In this document: piece after piece, positions 8,829 to 17,788 of the stretch
How positions within the stretch are numbered: position 1 is the first letter of the stretch
Layout: every line of letters begins with the position of its first letter
From: Polynucleobacter sp. Adler-ghost
GTDB taxonomy: Bacteria; Pseudomonadota; Gammaproteobacteria; Burkholderiales; Burkholderiaceae
Direction of reading: 5' to 3'
Length of the DNA: 64,000 bases
Assembly (NCBI RefSeq): GCF_018688495.1
Contig: NZ_CP061320.1
Span: 96,586-160,585 of the forward strand
Notes under the pieces: generated by a model
Databases searched by the model: none
The model's input: the letters and a program-made list of their open reading frames with translations, nothing else
Told to the model about the DNA's origin: nothing
Position numbers and translations under genes: made by a program

Positions 8829-10130
8829 ATGAAAAAATCGCTACTAGCAGTTGCAGCAATCGGCGCGTTTGCGTCAGCAGCTCAAGCTCAGTCATCAGTG
8901 ACTGTTTACGGTATCATTGACGCAGGCTTTGTATCTAGCAGCTCAACAGCTGCAGGTCCTGGTGCTGCAATTAACAACAGCGCCACAGCAGCTACTGCTG
9001 CTGGCAGCCAAGGCAATATTGTTTCCAAGACTCAAACTAGTGGTTTTGCTGGCGGCGGCGAAAGCACCGGTCGTCTCGGGTTCAAGGGTAATGAAGATTT
9101 AGGTGGTGGTAACACTGCATTCTTTACAGTTGAAATGGCACTATCCCCAGACTCATCCACTAGTATTTCCTCGACCAATGCAACCTCAAATCGTCAATCA
9201 TTTGTTGGTCTAGGTAAAAAAGGACTTGGTCAAGCATCTATTGGTATGCAATACACCCCTATTCATGAAGCTGTTTCAGCTACCGATGCTGGTGGTACCA
9301 ATAACGTAAATGGTAACGTGATTTATGATCGTACAGGCGGTTATGGCTCACAACAAATCGTGGCGGGTGGCGGTGTTTCAGGTCAGGCTGGATCTGGTAT
9401 GTCTACGAATACTTCCTATACCGTTCGTAGCTCAAACGCCTTAGTTGTAAAATCAGAAAATTTTGCAGGCTTTAATTTAAAAGGCTTGTTGGTAGCTTCT
9501 GGAAAAGACTCAAGTCAGGCTACAGTTACTACATCAACCAAAGCTTACGGTGTAGGTGCTGACTATAACTGGAATAAATTGTTAGTTACAGCAAACTATC
9601 AAACATTCCTAAGTGAAGGCGTACCAAGTGGATACGATGTTCCAGCTACATTTTCAGCTGGTTACAACGGCGGTGTTTCTACTCCAGGCACCAATGCACG
9701 TGACACACAACAGTACTATGCAGCAACTTATGACTTTGGTATTTTAAAGGCATATGCTCAGTACGTTGCTCGTAAGGTTGTTTACACAAACAATAACAAT
9801 ATTTTTACAGAGAGAACTGCTCAGCAGATCGGTGTACGCTCTAGCTTGACGCCTACTATTACTGCTTGGGCTTCTGCTGGTACTGGTAGCATGAACAACA
9901 CTGGTGCTAATGGTCCAAAGGCTGCATTTAATGGTTGGCAACTTGGTTCAGATTATGCCTTAAGCAAGCGTACTAATTTGTATGCTATTTATGGACAAAC
10001 TGCCACAAGAAATGCCGCAACTGGCCTCTACTCAGCTAGCGCTGCTGCAGCTGCGTCAAATGCTCTTTACTCTGCACAGACTAGCTACAACGCTTCAAGC
10101 TATGCAATTGGTGTTCGCCACACTTTCTAA
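8829..10130 (+). CDS. Outer-membrane general porin
   Basis: A trimeric beta-barrel porin of the betaproteobacterial general porin family (OmpC-like, Porin_4), for passive uptake of small solutes. MKKSLLAVAAIGAFASAAQA is a clear signal peptide with cleavage before QSSVTVYG. The mature start SSVTVYGIIDAG and the closing strand SSYAIGVRHTF ending in Phe are hallmarks. Length (433) is above the 350–390 common in the family; extra Ala/Ser/Thr-rich loops lie near residues 40–70 and 395–415. GGAG at 8816 provides the ribosome-binding site. A perfect hairpin terminator follows at 10172, so it is likely monocistronic and highly expressed. Confidence 0.93.
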   Translation: MKKSLLAVAAIGAFASAAQAQSSVTVYGIIDAGFVSSSSTAAGPGAAINNSATAATAAGSQGNIVSKTQTSGFAGGGESTGRLGFKGNEDLGGGNTAFFTVEMALSPDSSTSISSTNATSNRQSFVGLGKKGLGQASIGMQYTPIHEAVSATDAGGTNNVNGNVIYDRTGGYGSQQIVAGGGVSGQAGSGMSTNTSYTVRSSNALVVKSENFAGFNLKGLLVASGKDSSQATVTTSTKAYGVGADYNWNKLLVTANYQTFLSEGVPSGYDVPATFSAGYNGGVSTPGTNARDTQQYYAATYDFGILKAYAQYVARKVVYTNNNNIFTERTAQQIGVRSSLTPTITAWASAGTGSMNNTGANGPKAAFNGWQLGSDYALSKRTNLYAIYGQTATRNAATGLYSASAAAAASNALYSAQTSYNASSYAIGVRHTF

Positions 10131-10171
10131 TTTGACGCTAGCGTAAGCTAGAAAAAATTAGTTTGGCATTA

Positions 10172-10210
10172 AATAAACCCACTGGGGAAACCCAGTGGGT
10201 TTATTCTTTT
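10172..10210 (+). terminator. Rho-independent terminator of the porin gene
   Basis: A perfect 15-bp stem (10172–10186 pairing with 10191–10205) closes a GAAA tetraloop and is followed by CTTTT. The stem core is ACCCACTGGG/CCCAGTGGGT. GNRA loop, long stem and position 42 bases after the stop make this a strong terminator. Confidence 0.93.
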
Positions 10211-10487
10211 GTGTAAACGCATTAGAAGACTATTACACTATTGATTGAGTTTCGCGTGTTCCTAAAATAAGTTTAGTTTTTACACGCTGTGGTGTTAGCC
10301 AAACCTATGCTTGCATGCCTATGATGCTTGTTTTGCGGCGGCCGTTTAATGACTTCTGTGATGCGCATGTAACACCTCTACAAGAAGGCTGACGACATTG
10401 CCAGCGCCAAAAAGAGTATGCAGTATTTTGGTTGCTATAACAGCGTGCTCTGTACCAACCAAACTTAAGGGTACCAGACCACTTGAC
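10206..10487. other. Intergenic stretch between porin terminator and mscL
   Basis: About 280 bases with no long coding frame. On the minus strand there is one 31-codon frame (10273–10368) starting MRITEVIKRPPQNKHHRHAS, preceded by AGAGG seven bases before the ATG; it could be a tiny gene or a decayed remnant. I see no tRNA, no repeat array and no clear terminator for mscL here. Confidence 0.35.
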
Positions 10488-10916
10488 CTAATGATATCTT
10501 ATTAAGCTATCACGAATTTCTCTCAATAAAAGCACATCTTCTGGTGTGGGTGCTGCCGCTGGGGCATCAATGGTTCTTACTCTATTGACGACTTTCACCA
10601 TTTGGAAGATTACAAACGCCAACAGGATGAAGTTAATAGAGATGGTGATGAAGTTGCCGTAGGCAAAGATGGGTACTCCAGCTTTCTTGAGGGCATCAAA
10701 GGTTCTAGGAACCCCTGCAGGGATATTGCCTAAGACTAAAAATAGGTTTGTGAAGTCAATATGACCTCCCAAAAGGGTGGAAATCACAGGCATCACGATA
10801 TCATTTACGAGGGAATCCACAATTTTCCCAAAAGCTCCGCCAATAATCACGCCAACCGCCAAATCAATGACATTTCCCTTAACCGCAAAGACCCGGAATT
10901 CCTTTAAAACAGTCAT
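10488..10916 (-). CDS. mscL: Large-conductance mechanosensitive channel
   Basis: Homopentameric inner-membrane channel that opens under membrane tension to release solutes during hypo-osmotic shock. The 142-residue protein has the hallmark first segment [20 protein letters not shown] followed by [18 protein letters not shown], a periplasmic loop, a second span ([20 protein letters not shown]) and a C-terminal helix [16 protein letters not shown]. Single gene, transcribed towards the porin and away from petA. Start ATG gives [15 protein letters not shown], the canonical N-terminus. Confidence 0.97.
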   Translation of the reverse strand: MTVLKEFRVFAVKGNVIDLAVGVIIGGAFGKIVDSLVNDIVMPVISTLLGGHIDFTNLFLVLGNIPAGVPRTFDALKKAGVPIFAYGNFITISINFILLAFVIFQMVKVVNRVRTIDAPAAAPTPEDVLLLREIRDSLIRYH

Positions 10917-10970
10917 AAATACCTTTCATTTTGCTTGGATCGGGATTAACTCAAAATTAACCCCATAACT

Positions 10971-11000
10971 TTGATGAATACTCCATTTTTACTTTAAAAT
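10971..11000 (+). promoter_or_regulatory. Putative sigma-70 promoter of petABC
   Basis: TTGATG (10971–10976) and TAAAAT (10995–11000) are separated by 18 bases, 52 bases upstream of the petA ATG. The two boxes match the sigma-70 consensus at most positions. GAGGAA at 11039 is the petA ribosome-binding site. Assigned by eye only. Confidence 0.45.
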
Positions 11001-11052
11001 CTCTCCTTTAAGTATTTTTACCTATAAATGCTCTTTTCGAGGAATTTTGTAA

Positions 11053-11655
11053 ATGAGTGACAAGCCCAGTATGGATAAGGATCGCCGTAATTGGTTGATC
11101 GCCACTTCAGCGGTCGGCGGTGTTGGTGCGGCCGCAGCCCTTTACCCTTTTGTGGACAGTTTTCAGCCTTCTGAGCGCGCCAAGGCCGCTGGAGCCGCTG
11201 TTGAGATCGATATCTCTGGTATGCAGCCAGACGAAATGCGCATGGTTGAGTGGCGCGGTAAGCCAGTTTGGGTAGTTCGCCGTACTCCTGAACAAGTTGC
11301 CGAGCTTTCCAAGATTGATGCAGAGCTTGCAGACCCTGATTCTTTAAGGGATCCAGCTCAATTTACCCCGCCTTATGCCCAGAATCAATGGCGCTCAATT
11401 AAGCCTGAATATATGGTTGTAGTTGGTATTTGCACCCATTTGGGATGCTCCCCTACGCCTAAGTTTGAGGCAGGTCCCCAACCTTCTTTGCCAAACACAT
11501 GGCAGGGTGGTTTCCTCTGCCCATGTCATGGTTCAACCTTTGATATGGCCGGCCGCGTATTTAAGAACAAACCAGCCCCAGACAATATGGAAGTACCGCC
11601 ACATATGTATTTGAGCGACACCAAAATTCTGGTTGGCGAAGATAAGAAGGCCTAA
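11053..11655 (+). CDS. petA: Ubiquinol–cytochrome c reductase, Rieske iron-sulfur subunit
   Basis: Carries the 2Fe-2S cluster that takes the first electron from ubiquinol in the bc1 complex. Cluster ligands are in the two family motifs GICTHLGC and CPCHGSTFD, near residues 127–134 and 156–164. The N-terminus has DRRNWLIATSAVGG followed by a hydrophobic anchor, a twin-arginine pattern expected because Rieske proteins are folded before export. Length 200 is typical. First gene of petABC, 10 bases before petB. Confidence 0.97.
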   Translation: MSDKPSMDKDRRNWLIATSAVGGVGAAAALYPFVDSFQPSERAKAAGAAVEIDISGMQPDEMRMVEWRGKPVWVVRRTPEQVAELSKIDAELADPDSLRDPAQFTPPYAQNQWRSIKPEYMVVVGICTHLGCSPTPKFEAGPQPSLPNTWQGGFLCPCHGSTFDMAGRVFKNKPAPDNMEVPPHMYLSDTKILVGEDKKA

Positions 11656-11665
11656 GGAGAAATAA

Positions 11666-13066
11666 ATGGCATTTCAAGAAAAAGAAGTCCCAGCAAACGC
11701 TTCCGTCGCAGTGAAGTTAATGGCTTGGGTGGATTCGCGTTTACCGGTGACAGATGCATTTAAGCGTCACATGAGTGAGTATTACGCTCCTAAAAACCTG
11801 AATTTTTTCTATATTTTTGGCGCACTAGCGATTGTAGTTTTGGCAATCCAGATCATTACCGGCATTTTCTTGGTAATGAACTACAAGCCAGATGCAGCGA
11901 AGGCTTTCGAATCTGTTGAATACATCATGCGCGAAGTACCATGGGGTTGGTTGATCCGCTACATGCACTCCACTGGCGCCTCAATGTTCTTTGTAGTGGT
12001 TTACATGCATATGTTCCGTGGCTTGATCTACGGTTCATATCGCAAGCCACGTGAGCTCATTTGGATCTTTGGTTGCGCAATCTTCTTGTGCTTGATGGGT
12101 GAGGCGTTCTTCGGCTACCTACTCCCATGGGGTCAAATGTCCTATTGGGGCGCTCAGGTGATCGTAAACTTATTCTCTGCAATTCCATTGATTGGTCCAG
12201 ACCTTTCCTTATGGTTGCGTGGTGACTACGTAGTAGGCGATGCAACACTCAATCGCTTCTTCGCATTCCACGTGATTGCTATTCCATTGGTATTAATTGG
12301 ATTAGTTGCAGCTCACATTCTTGCATTGCATGAAGTGGGTTCTAACAATCCAGACGGCGTAGAAATCAAAAATACATTAGATGCAAATGGTCATCCGGTG
12401 GATGGCATTCCATTCCACCCTTACTACAGCGTTCATGATGTGATGTACCTTGGTGGCTTCTTGATCATTTTTGCCTCGATTGTTTTCTTTGCCCCAGAAA
12501 TGGGTGGATATTTCTTGGAAGCGAATAACTTCATTCCAGCAAATCCATTTGTTACTCCGACGCACATTGCACCGGTTTGGTATTTCACGCCGTTCTATTC
12601 AATGCTACGCGCAACAACGTCTAACTTCTTACTGCCGTTATGGATTTTCTTGGCAGTGATTTTGTCGATGTTCGCCCTGAAGTCTAATGATCTCAGAGTC
12701 AAAGGCGCATGTGTAGCAATCGCCTTGGTATTGGCTGCCGGTTTCTATGCCTTTGATGCGAAGTTCTGGGGTGTTGTGATTATGGGTGGCTCCGTTGTGA
12801 TCCTCTTCTTCCTGCCATGGTTGGATCATTCTCCGGTGAAATCAATTCGTTACCGCCCACAGTTCCATAAATATATTTATGGCATCTTTGTCTTGACCTT
12901 TGTGATCTTAGGTTATTTGGGTATCGAGCCGCCATCACCAGTATTTGAAAAGATTTCTCAGATTTGCACTATTTATTATCTGGGCTTCTTCTTGGCGATG
13001 CCTTTCTGGAGCAAGCTTGGTACGTTCAAGCCAGTTCCAACTCGCGTTACTTTTAAGTCCCATTAA
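11666..13066 (+). CDS. petB: Ubiquinol–cytochrome c reductase, cytochrome b subunit
   Basis: Integral membrane subunit with two b haems and both quinone sites. Visible marks include GWLIRYMHSTGASMFFVVVY and FHVIAIPLVLIGLVAAHILA, which hold the haem-ligand histidines, and the Qo-site loop near residues 280–300, in which PEMGG probably corresponds to the family PEWY-type motif. At 466 residues it is longer than mitochondrial cytochrome b (about 380), as is usual for betaproteobacteria with extra C-terminal spans. The ribosome-binding site AAGGAG overlaps the end of petA. It precedes petC by 29 bases. Confidence 0.95.
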   Translation: MAFQEKEVPANASVAVKLMAWVDSRLPVTDAFKRHMSEYYAPKNLNFFYIFGALAIVVLAIQIITGIFLVMNYKPDAAKAFESVEYIMREVPWGWLIRYMHSTGASMFFVVVYMHMFRGLIYGSYRKPRELIWIFGCAIFLCLMGEAFFGYLLPWGQMSYWGAQVIVNLFSAIPLIGPDLSLWLRGDYVVGDATLNRFFAFHVIAIPLVLIGLVAAHILALHEVGSNNPDGVEIKNTLDANGHPVDGIPFHPYYSVHDVMYLGGFLIIFASIVFFAPEMGGYFLEANNFIPANPFVTPTHIAPVWYFTPFYSMLRATTSNFLLPLWIFLAVILSMFALKSNDLRVKGACVAIALVLAAGFYAFDAKFWGVVIMGGSVVILFFLPWLDHSPVKSIRYRPQFHKYIYGIFVLTFVILGYLGIEPPSPVFEKISQICTIYYLGFFLAMPFWSKLGTFKPVPTRVTFKSH

Positions 13067-13095
13067 TTCAGATATCCGAGAAATTAGGAACTAGT

Positions 13096-13869
13096 ATGAA
13101 ACGAATTCTGCACACTGTCATGGGCGTCTGCCAGGCGACAGCCTTGATTGCCACCCTTGGTTTTGGTTTAAATGCAAATGCAAGCGAGGGTGGTTTCCCA
13201 TTGGAGACTGCACCAAATCGCGTTAGTAATAATGCTTCTTTGCAAAACGGCGCCAAGATATTTGTGAATTATTGCCTGAACTGCCATTCAGCTACTAGCA
13301 TGCGTTATAGCCGCTTACGTGACATTGGTTTGACAGATCAGCAAATCAAAGATAACTTGATCTTGTCGGATGCTAAAGTTGGTGACTTGATGACTATCTC
13401 CATGTCACCTAAAGACGGCAAGGCTTTCTTTGGTAAAACTCCACCAGACTTGTCAGTAGAAGCGCGTGCGCGTGGTACGGATTGGCTCTATACCTACTTC
13501 CGTACTTTCTACAAAGACGACACCACTCAAACCGGGTGGAATAACTTAGTGTATCCAAACGTTGGTATGCCTCATGTTCTCTGGCAGTTGCAGGGTGAGC
13601 GTGCTGCAAAGTTTGAAGAGCGTCCAGACCCACATGATGCAAGCCGTGTAGAGAAAAAGTTTGTTGGATTTGAGCAGTTGACTCCAGGAACAATGAAGTC
13701 GCAAGAGTACGACGATAACATTGCTGACCTAGTTGCCTTCATGTCATGGATGGCTGAGCCAGTACAACTTGAGCGTAAGCGTTTGGGTGTGATCGTGTTA
13801 ATTTTCTTGGCAATTTTCACGTTGGTAGCTTCGCGTTTGAATAAGGCTTACTGGAAAGACATTCACTAA
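13096..13869 (+). CDS. petC: Ubiquinol–cytochrome c reductase, cytochrome c1 subunit
   Basis: Passes electrons from the Rieske protein to soluble cytochrome c. A signal peptide (ending near NANASEGG) is followed by the haem-binding motif CLNCH in NYCLNCHSATSMRYSRL, a haem-ligand Met probably in the region near residue 150–190, and a C-terminal anchor RLGVIVLIFLAIFTLVASRL with a short cytoplasmic tail. Length 257 is normal. Ribosome-binding AGGAAC lies upstream. Last gene of the bc1 operon; sspA follows after 78 bases, the same order as in many betaproteobacteria. Confidence 0.96.
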   Translation: MKRILHTVMGVCQATALIATLGFGLNANASEGGFPLETAPNRVSNNASLQNGAKIFVNYCLNCHSATSMRYSRLRDIGLTDQQIKDNLILSDAKVGDLMTISMSPKDGKAFFGKTPPDLSVEARARGTDWLYTYFRTFYKDDTTQTGWNNLVYPNVGMPHVLWQLQGERAAKFEERPDPHDASRVEKKFVGFEQLTPGTMKSQEYDDNIADLVAFMSWMAEPVQLERKRLGVIVLIFLAIFTLVASRLNKAYWKDIH

Positions 13870-13947
13870 GCCAAGGTTTTTAAGAGTTAAAGTCGCAGTT
13901 GTTTGTGCGTTTGTTGTATTGAAGTAGATATTTAAGGAAATAAATTT

Positions 13948-14559
13948 ATGATGGTGTTGTACTCGGGCACAAACTGCCCATTCTCGCAACGCTGCCGTCT
14001 GGTGCTTTTTGAAAAAGGCATGGACTTTGAAATTCGTGATGTGGACTTGTTTAACAAGCCAGAAGACATCTCGGTCATGAACCCTTACGGCCAAGTTCCA
14101 ATCTTGGTCGAACGTGATTTGATTTTGTATGAGTCAAACATCATTAATGAATATATTGATGAGCGATTTCCTCATCCGCAATTGATGCCGCCTGATCCTG
14201 TTGCTCGCGCACGCGCACGTCTATTCCTCTTCAATTTTGAAAAAGAGTTGTTTGTGCATGTAGCTGCATTAGAGAATGAAAAAGGTAAAGCAGCTGAGAA
14301 GGCTCATGAAAAAGCACGTTTAGCTATTCGTGATCGCTTAACTCAGCTTGCACCCATTTTTGTGAAGAACAAATATATGCTGGGTGAAGAGTTTTCTATG
14401 CTGGATGTAGCAATTGCTCCTTTATTGTGGCGTTTGGAGCATTACGGTATTGATCTCTCGCGTAATGCAGCTCCTCTCTTGAAATACGCTGAGCGTATTT
14501 TCAGCAGACCTGCCTACATTGAAGCATTGACTCCATCAGAAAAGGTAATGCGTCGCTAA
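13948..14559 (+). CDS. sspA: Stringent starvation protein A
   Basis: An RNA-polymerase-associated protein with a glutathione S-transferase fold. The thioredoxin-like N-terminal half is seen in SGTNCPFSQRCRLVLFEKGM, with ILVERDLILYESNIINEYID completing the GST-N domain, and an all-helical C-terminal half follows. 203 residues, as usual. Two ATGs in tandem at 13948 and 13951 could both start. sspA and sspB are 31 bases apart and follow petABC. In enterobacteria SspA affects starvation and acid-tolerance promoters; the same role here is inferred from family. Confidence 0.93.
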   Translation: MMVLYSGTNCPFSQRCRLVLFEKGMDFEIRDVDLFNKPEDISVMNPYGQVPILVERDLILYESNIINEYIDERFPHPQLMPPDPVARARARLFLFNFEKELFVHVAALENEKGKAAEKAHEKARLAIRDRLTQLAPIFVKNKYMLGEEFSMLDVAIAPLLWRLEHYGIDLSRNAAPLLKYAERIFSRPAYIEALTPSEKVMRR

Positions 14560-14590
14560 GCGGCTCATTACTCAGGCTAGCAGAATAAGC

Positions 14591-14992
14591 ATGTCTGATA
14601 TCCCAAGCAACAAACCGTACCTAATCCGTGCCCTACATCAGTGGTGCACGGATTTTGGTTTTACGCCCTTCATGGCGGTCTTTGTGGACTCTAGCGTTGA
14701 AGTGCCTATGGAGTTTGTAAAGAAGGATGAAATCGTTTTAAATCTCTCTCTTGAGGCCTGCCATCAACTGAATTTGGATAATGATTGGATCAGCTTTCAG
14801 GCAAGATTTGGCGGAGTCCCAAGAAAAATTATGGTTCCCGTAAGCCATGTTTTAGCAATCTATGCACGAGAAAATGGTCAGGGCATGTCCTTTCCCTTTG
14901 ATGCTAGTCAGGCCGGCAAACTTAAAGAAGGCGCTCCCGAGAATGCTGAAAAGCCTAAAGCCAGCCGACCTGCCTTGACGATTGTGAAATAG
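14591..14992 (+). CDS. sspB: ClpXP protease specificity-enhancing factor
   Basis: Adaptor that delivers ssrA-tagged proteins to ClpXP. The 133-residue protein shows the conserved peptide-binding domain: PYLIRALHQWCTDFGFTPFM, then VLNLSLEACHQLNLDNDWISFQARFGGVPR and VPVSHVLAIYARENGQGM. A disordered linker rich in Pro, Ala and Lys leads to a short C-terminal tail PALTIVK, matching the ClpX-docking tail of the family (residues such as LRVVK). The promoter of the following tRNA probably lies inside its last codons. Confidence 0.95.
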   Translation: MSDIPSNKPYLIRALHQWCTDFGFTPFMAVFVDSSVEVPMEFVKKDEIVLNLSLEACHQLNLDNDWISFQARFGGVPRKIMVPVSHVLAIYARENGQGMSFPFDASQAGKLKEGAPENAEKPKASRPALTIVK

Positions 14993-15010
14993 GTTAAAAT
15001 ATTTACCGTT

Positions 15011-15086
15011 GCCCCTTTAGCTCATCTGGTAGAGCAACTGATTTGTAATCAGTAGGTGGTCTGTTCGAGTCGGACAAGGGGCACCA
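15011..15086 (+). tRNA. tRNA-Thr, anticodon UGU
   Basis: A complete 76-base cloverleaf. The acceptor arm is GCCCCTT (15011–15017) paired with AAGGGGC (15076–15082), with discriminator A and an encoded CCA at 15084–15086. The anticodon stem ACTGA/TCAGT encloses TTTGTAA, giving anticodon TGT (15044–15046) and reading ACA threonine codons. The T arm is GTCTG/CGGAC with TTCGAGT. A possible promoter, TTGACG at 14975 and TAAAAT at 14995, has a short 14-base spacer, so co-transcription with sspAB is also possible. Confidence 0.97.
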
Positions 15087-15093
15087 AAATTCC

Positions 15094-15124
15094 AAACCTA
15101 AGTTCTCACGAGCTTAGGTTTTTT
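15094..15124 (+). terminator. Rho-independent terminator after tRNA-Thr
   Basis: AAACCTAAG (15094–15102) pairs with CTTAGGTTT (15113–15121), leaving a 10-base loop and ending in a run of six T. It begins eight bases after the tRNA CCA and would end the tRNA transcript. Confidence 0.85.
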
Positions 15125-15162
15125 CAATTCCGGGACCTGTATTCAAGTACTTTGCAGGTCAC

Positions 15163-16482
15163 CTAATTGAGTAGGTTCGCTCTTCTAGTTTCGGGTAAGT
15201 AAATTATTGCTACGACTGCCCCGCCAGCCAAGAAAACAGTTGGATACCAAAGCCCCGCAAGATTGCTTTCCCAGTGCTGATTCAGCCAGGTCACAACAAA
15301 TGGTAAAAGCCCACCTATCCACCCGGCAGCTAGATTGTGCGGAAGTGTGGCTGCGCTATTTCTAGTTTTAGCTGGGAATAGCTCTGCAAGTAGGGCTGTT
15401 TGTGGGCCCACTACCAGTGCAAGGATTGCTGATAAGCCAATCAAGACTCCAGCTATCAATAAGATAGATTTGCTATTACTTTGTAGTAAATAAAACGCCG
15501 GCAGTATTAGTGTGGCGCCTAAGATAAGGCCACTAACAACCACAGGTTTTCTGCCAATCTTGTCTGAGAGCCATCCCGCAAATACTGTCAAAGGCAATAA
15601 CGCAACTGTTGCATAGACACTGAGCTGATCTACTAACTGAGGGGCAAGCCTTACGGTAGTCTTTAGGAAGACCGAGGTATAAACCTGTACACAGAAAAAC
15701 AGTACTGCACCACCAGCAGAGATGCAGAAGAAAAGTAAAAACATTCTCTTTCTGGTTTCTGGATCTTTCAGGTTGTCGCGCAAAGGACTTTTAGACTTGG
15801 CCTCTGTTTTACTGAGTTGCAAATAGATCGGCGTCTCTTCTAGAGCCATGCGGGCTTTAAATGAGATCAGCAGGAGAATAAGTGAAACCCAAAATGGCAC
15901 ACGCCAGCCCCAGGATAGAAATTCTTCTTGGGTAAGATAGGTTTGTAGCAAGGCAATTTGGAGTGTGGATACCAAGATGCCAAGTGGCCCCATGAGTTGT
16001 AAGAAGCTGGTCTTAAAGCCTCGATTGGTATCTCCAGCATGTTCCGTTAGATAGACCGCACTGCCCCCAATTTCTCCTCCTGCCGAGAGGCCTTGAAGTA
16101 GTCTGAGGCTCACGAGCAAAATCGGTGCCCAGATTCCAACCTGAGCATAGGTCGGCAAAAAGCCAACGCACACCGTAGCAATTCCCATCAGGGTAATCGT
16201 GATCATAAAGACGGGGCGCCGCCCAATAAGATCGCCAATACTGCCAAATATCGCTGCTCCAATGGGCCTGACCACCATGCCAACACCAAAGGTTGCTAGG
16301 CTGGCTAACAAGGCCGTACTAGGATCGCTTGAGGGAAAAAAGAGGGGGCCAAAAACGACTGCAAGAGTAGCAAAGGTCAGAAAGTCATACCACTCAAGAA
16401 AGGTTCCAAAGCAAGCTGCAATAGCTACTTTTCTATAGGAGGGTGATGAGGTCTGTGTTTCTGATGCGTGCGTAGCTGTCAA
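15163..16482 (-). CDS. MFS transporter, metabolite:H+ symporter type
   Basis: A 439-residue major facilitator superfamily carrier with about twelve spans. The signature loop GDLIGRRPVFM lies between spans 2 and 3, repeated as WLSDKIGRKPVVV in the second half. LLQGLSAGGEIGGSAVYLTEHA and the N-terminal CFGTFLEWYDFLTF are typical of the metabolite/H+ symporter branch that holds ProP, KgtP and shikimate carriers. The substrate cannot be told from sequence. It ends 38 bases from the tRNA terminator and lies three bases downstream of rmuC, so it may share a transcript. Confidence 0.88.
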   Translation of the reverse strand: MTATHASETQTSSPSYRKVAIAACFGTFLEWYDFLTFATLAVVFGPLFFPSSDPSTALLASLATFGVGMVVRPIGAAIFGSIGDLIGRRPVFMITITLMGIATVCVGFLPTYAQVGIWAPILLVSLRLLQGLSAGGEIGGSAVYLTEHAGDTNRGFKTSFLQLMGPLGILVSTLQIALLQTYLTQEEFLSWGWRVPFWVSLILLLISFKARMALEETPIYLQLSKTEAKSKSPLRDNLKDPETRKRMFLLFFCISAGGAVLFFCVQVYTSVFLKTTVRLAPQLVDQLSVYATVALLPLTVFAGWLSDKIGRKPVVVSGLILGATLILPAFYLLQSNSKSILLIAGVLIGLSAILALVVGPQTALLAELFPAKTRNSAATLPHNLAAGWIGGLLPFVVTWLNQHWESNLAGLWYPTVFLAGGAVVAIIYLPETRRANLLN

Positions 16483-16485
16483 TTT

Positions 16486-17760
16486 TTATTCAGAGTCGGT
16501 TGACGATTCAATGAGGGGCGCAGATAAGTTTTTACTAGGCTTAACACCGAGCTCACGCACTTTTTCTGCAGAACGAATCAGGTTGCCTTTACCAGATTTC
16601 AGCTTATTAAAGGCATCGTGGTAACTTGTTTGTGCTTGATCTAGACGTTGACCTAGTTTTTCAAGGTCATCAACAAAGCCAACAAATTTGTCATAGAGCG
16701 TTCCACATTGTTTGGCAATTTCTAGAGCATTGCGATTTTGGTGATCCTGGCGCCAGAGATGCGCAACAGTTCTAAGGGTGGCCATCAAAGTACTTGGGCA
16801 TACGAGCACAATATTCTTGGCTAGTGCCTCTTGGTACAAATTCGGTGCTGTCTTCAAGGCTAGCAGGAATGCAGGCTCAATGGGCACAAACATCAATACA
16901 AAGTCTACCGAGCCAATGCCATACAAAGAGCTGTAGTTCTTACTTGAGAGTCCTTGAATGTGTTGGCGAAGGGACTGAATATGAGCGGCTAATTCTTGCT
17001 CTGAGACTGTCGGATCAGTTGCTTCTGCATGACGTGAATACGCAGTGATGGAAACCTTGCTATCAACTACCAAGCTTCTACCCTCTGGTAGTTTAACTAC
17101 TACGTCAGGTTGAAGACGTGAGCCATCAGTTTGCGTATGGCTATCCTGAACTAGATACTCTTCGCCCTTTCTTAAACCTGAAGACTCTAGGATAGACTCT
17201 AAAACCAGTTCACCCCAATTACCTTGCACCTTAGAATCGCCCTTCAGTGCTTGGGTCAGCGAACGTGTCTCATCTGACATGCGTAAATTCAGATTGGCTA
17301 GACGCTCGATCTCGCTCTTGAGGGCAAAACGCTCACGTGCCTCGTTACCGTAGGAAGTATTTACCTGCTCTTTAAATTCCGAAAGCTTAGTTTGTAGCGG
17401 CTTTAGAAGAGCATCTAAACTAGCAACGTTTTGTTCGGTAAAGCGCTTAGACTTATCTTCCAAAATTTCATTGGCAAGATTTTTGAATTGACTAGTCAGC
17501 GCCTCTTTAGCCTCATTGAGGGATTCAATTCTTCCTAAGCCCTGTTTACGCTCGGAGTCTAGTGCTGCCTCAAGTCTAATAGCATTCTGTAATGCCTGGT
17601 CTTTCTCTAATCGTAAGCTGGTAGTGAGCGCAGCATCATGTTGAATTTGTTGTTCAGCTCTAGTGAGGGCTGAGCGTAAATTGAGCGCATAGACTAAAAG
17701 GCCTGCACATAAACCCAATGGCAGGCCAAATAGTAAAAGAGAGCTTAAGTCAAAAGTCAC
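16486..17760 (-). CDS. rmuC: DNA recombination protein RmuC
   Basis: RmuC-family protein of 424 residues, thought to be a nuclease that limits inversions at short inverted repeats. An N-terminal membrane anchor (LLLFGLPLGLCAGLLVYAL) leads into a coiled coil (about residues 30–150). The conserved domain contains VQGNWGELVLESILESSGL, the nuclease-like QPDVVVKLPEGRSLVVDSKVS, and FVPIEPAFLLAL near residue 290. Start ATG at 17758–17760. Its stop is three bases before the MFS start; grxD lies 28 bases upstream. Confidence 0.95.
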   Translation of the reverse strand: MTFDLSSLLLFGLPLGLCAGLLVYALNLRSALTRAEQQIQHDAALTTSLRLEKDQALQNAIRLEAALDSERKQGLGRIESLNEAKEALTSQFKNLANEILEDKSKRFTEQNVASLDALLKPLQTKLSEFKEQVNTSYGNEARERFALKSEIERLANLNLRMSDETRSLTQALKGDSKVQGNWGELVLESILESSGLRKGEEYLVQDSHTQTDGSRLQPDVVVKLPEGRSLVVDSKVSITAYSRHAEATDPTVSEQELAAHIQSLRQHIQGLSSKNYSSLYGIGSVDFVLMFVPIEPAFLLALKTAPNLYQEALAKNIVLVCPSTLMATLRTVAHLWRQDHQNRNALEIAKQCGTLYDKFVGFVDDLEKLGQRLDQAQTSYHDAFNKLKSGKGNLIRSAEKVRELGVKPSKNLSAPLIESSTDSE

Positions 17761-17788
17761 AAATATGAGCTATGCAGATTTTGTGAAA

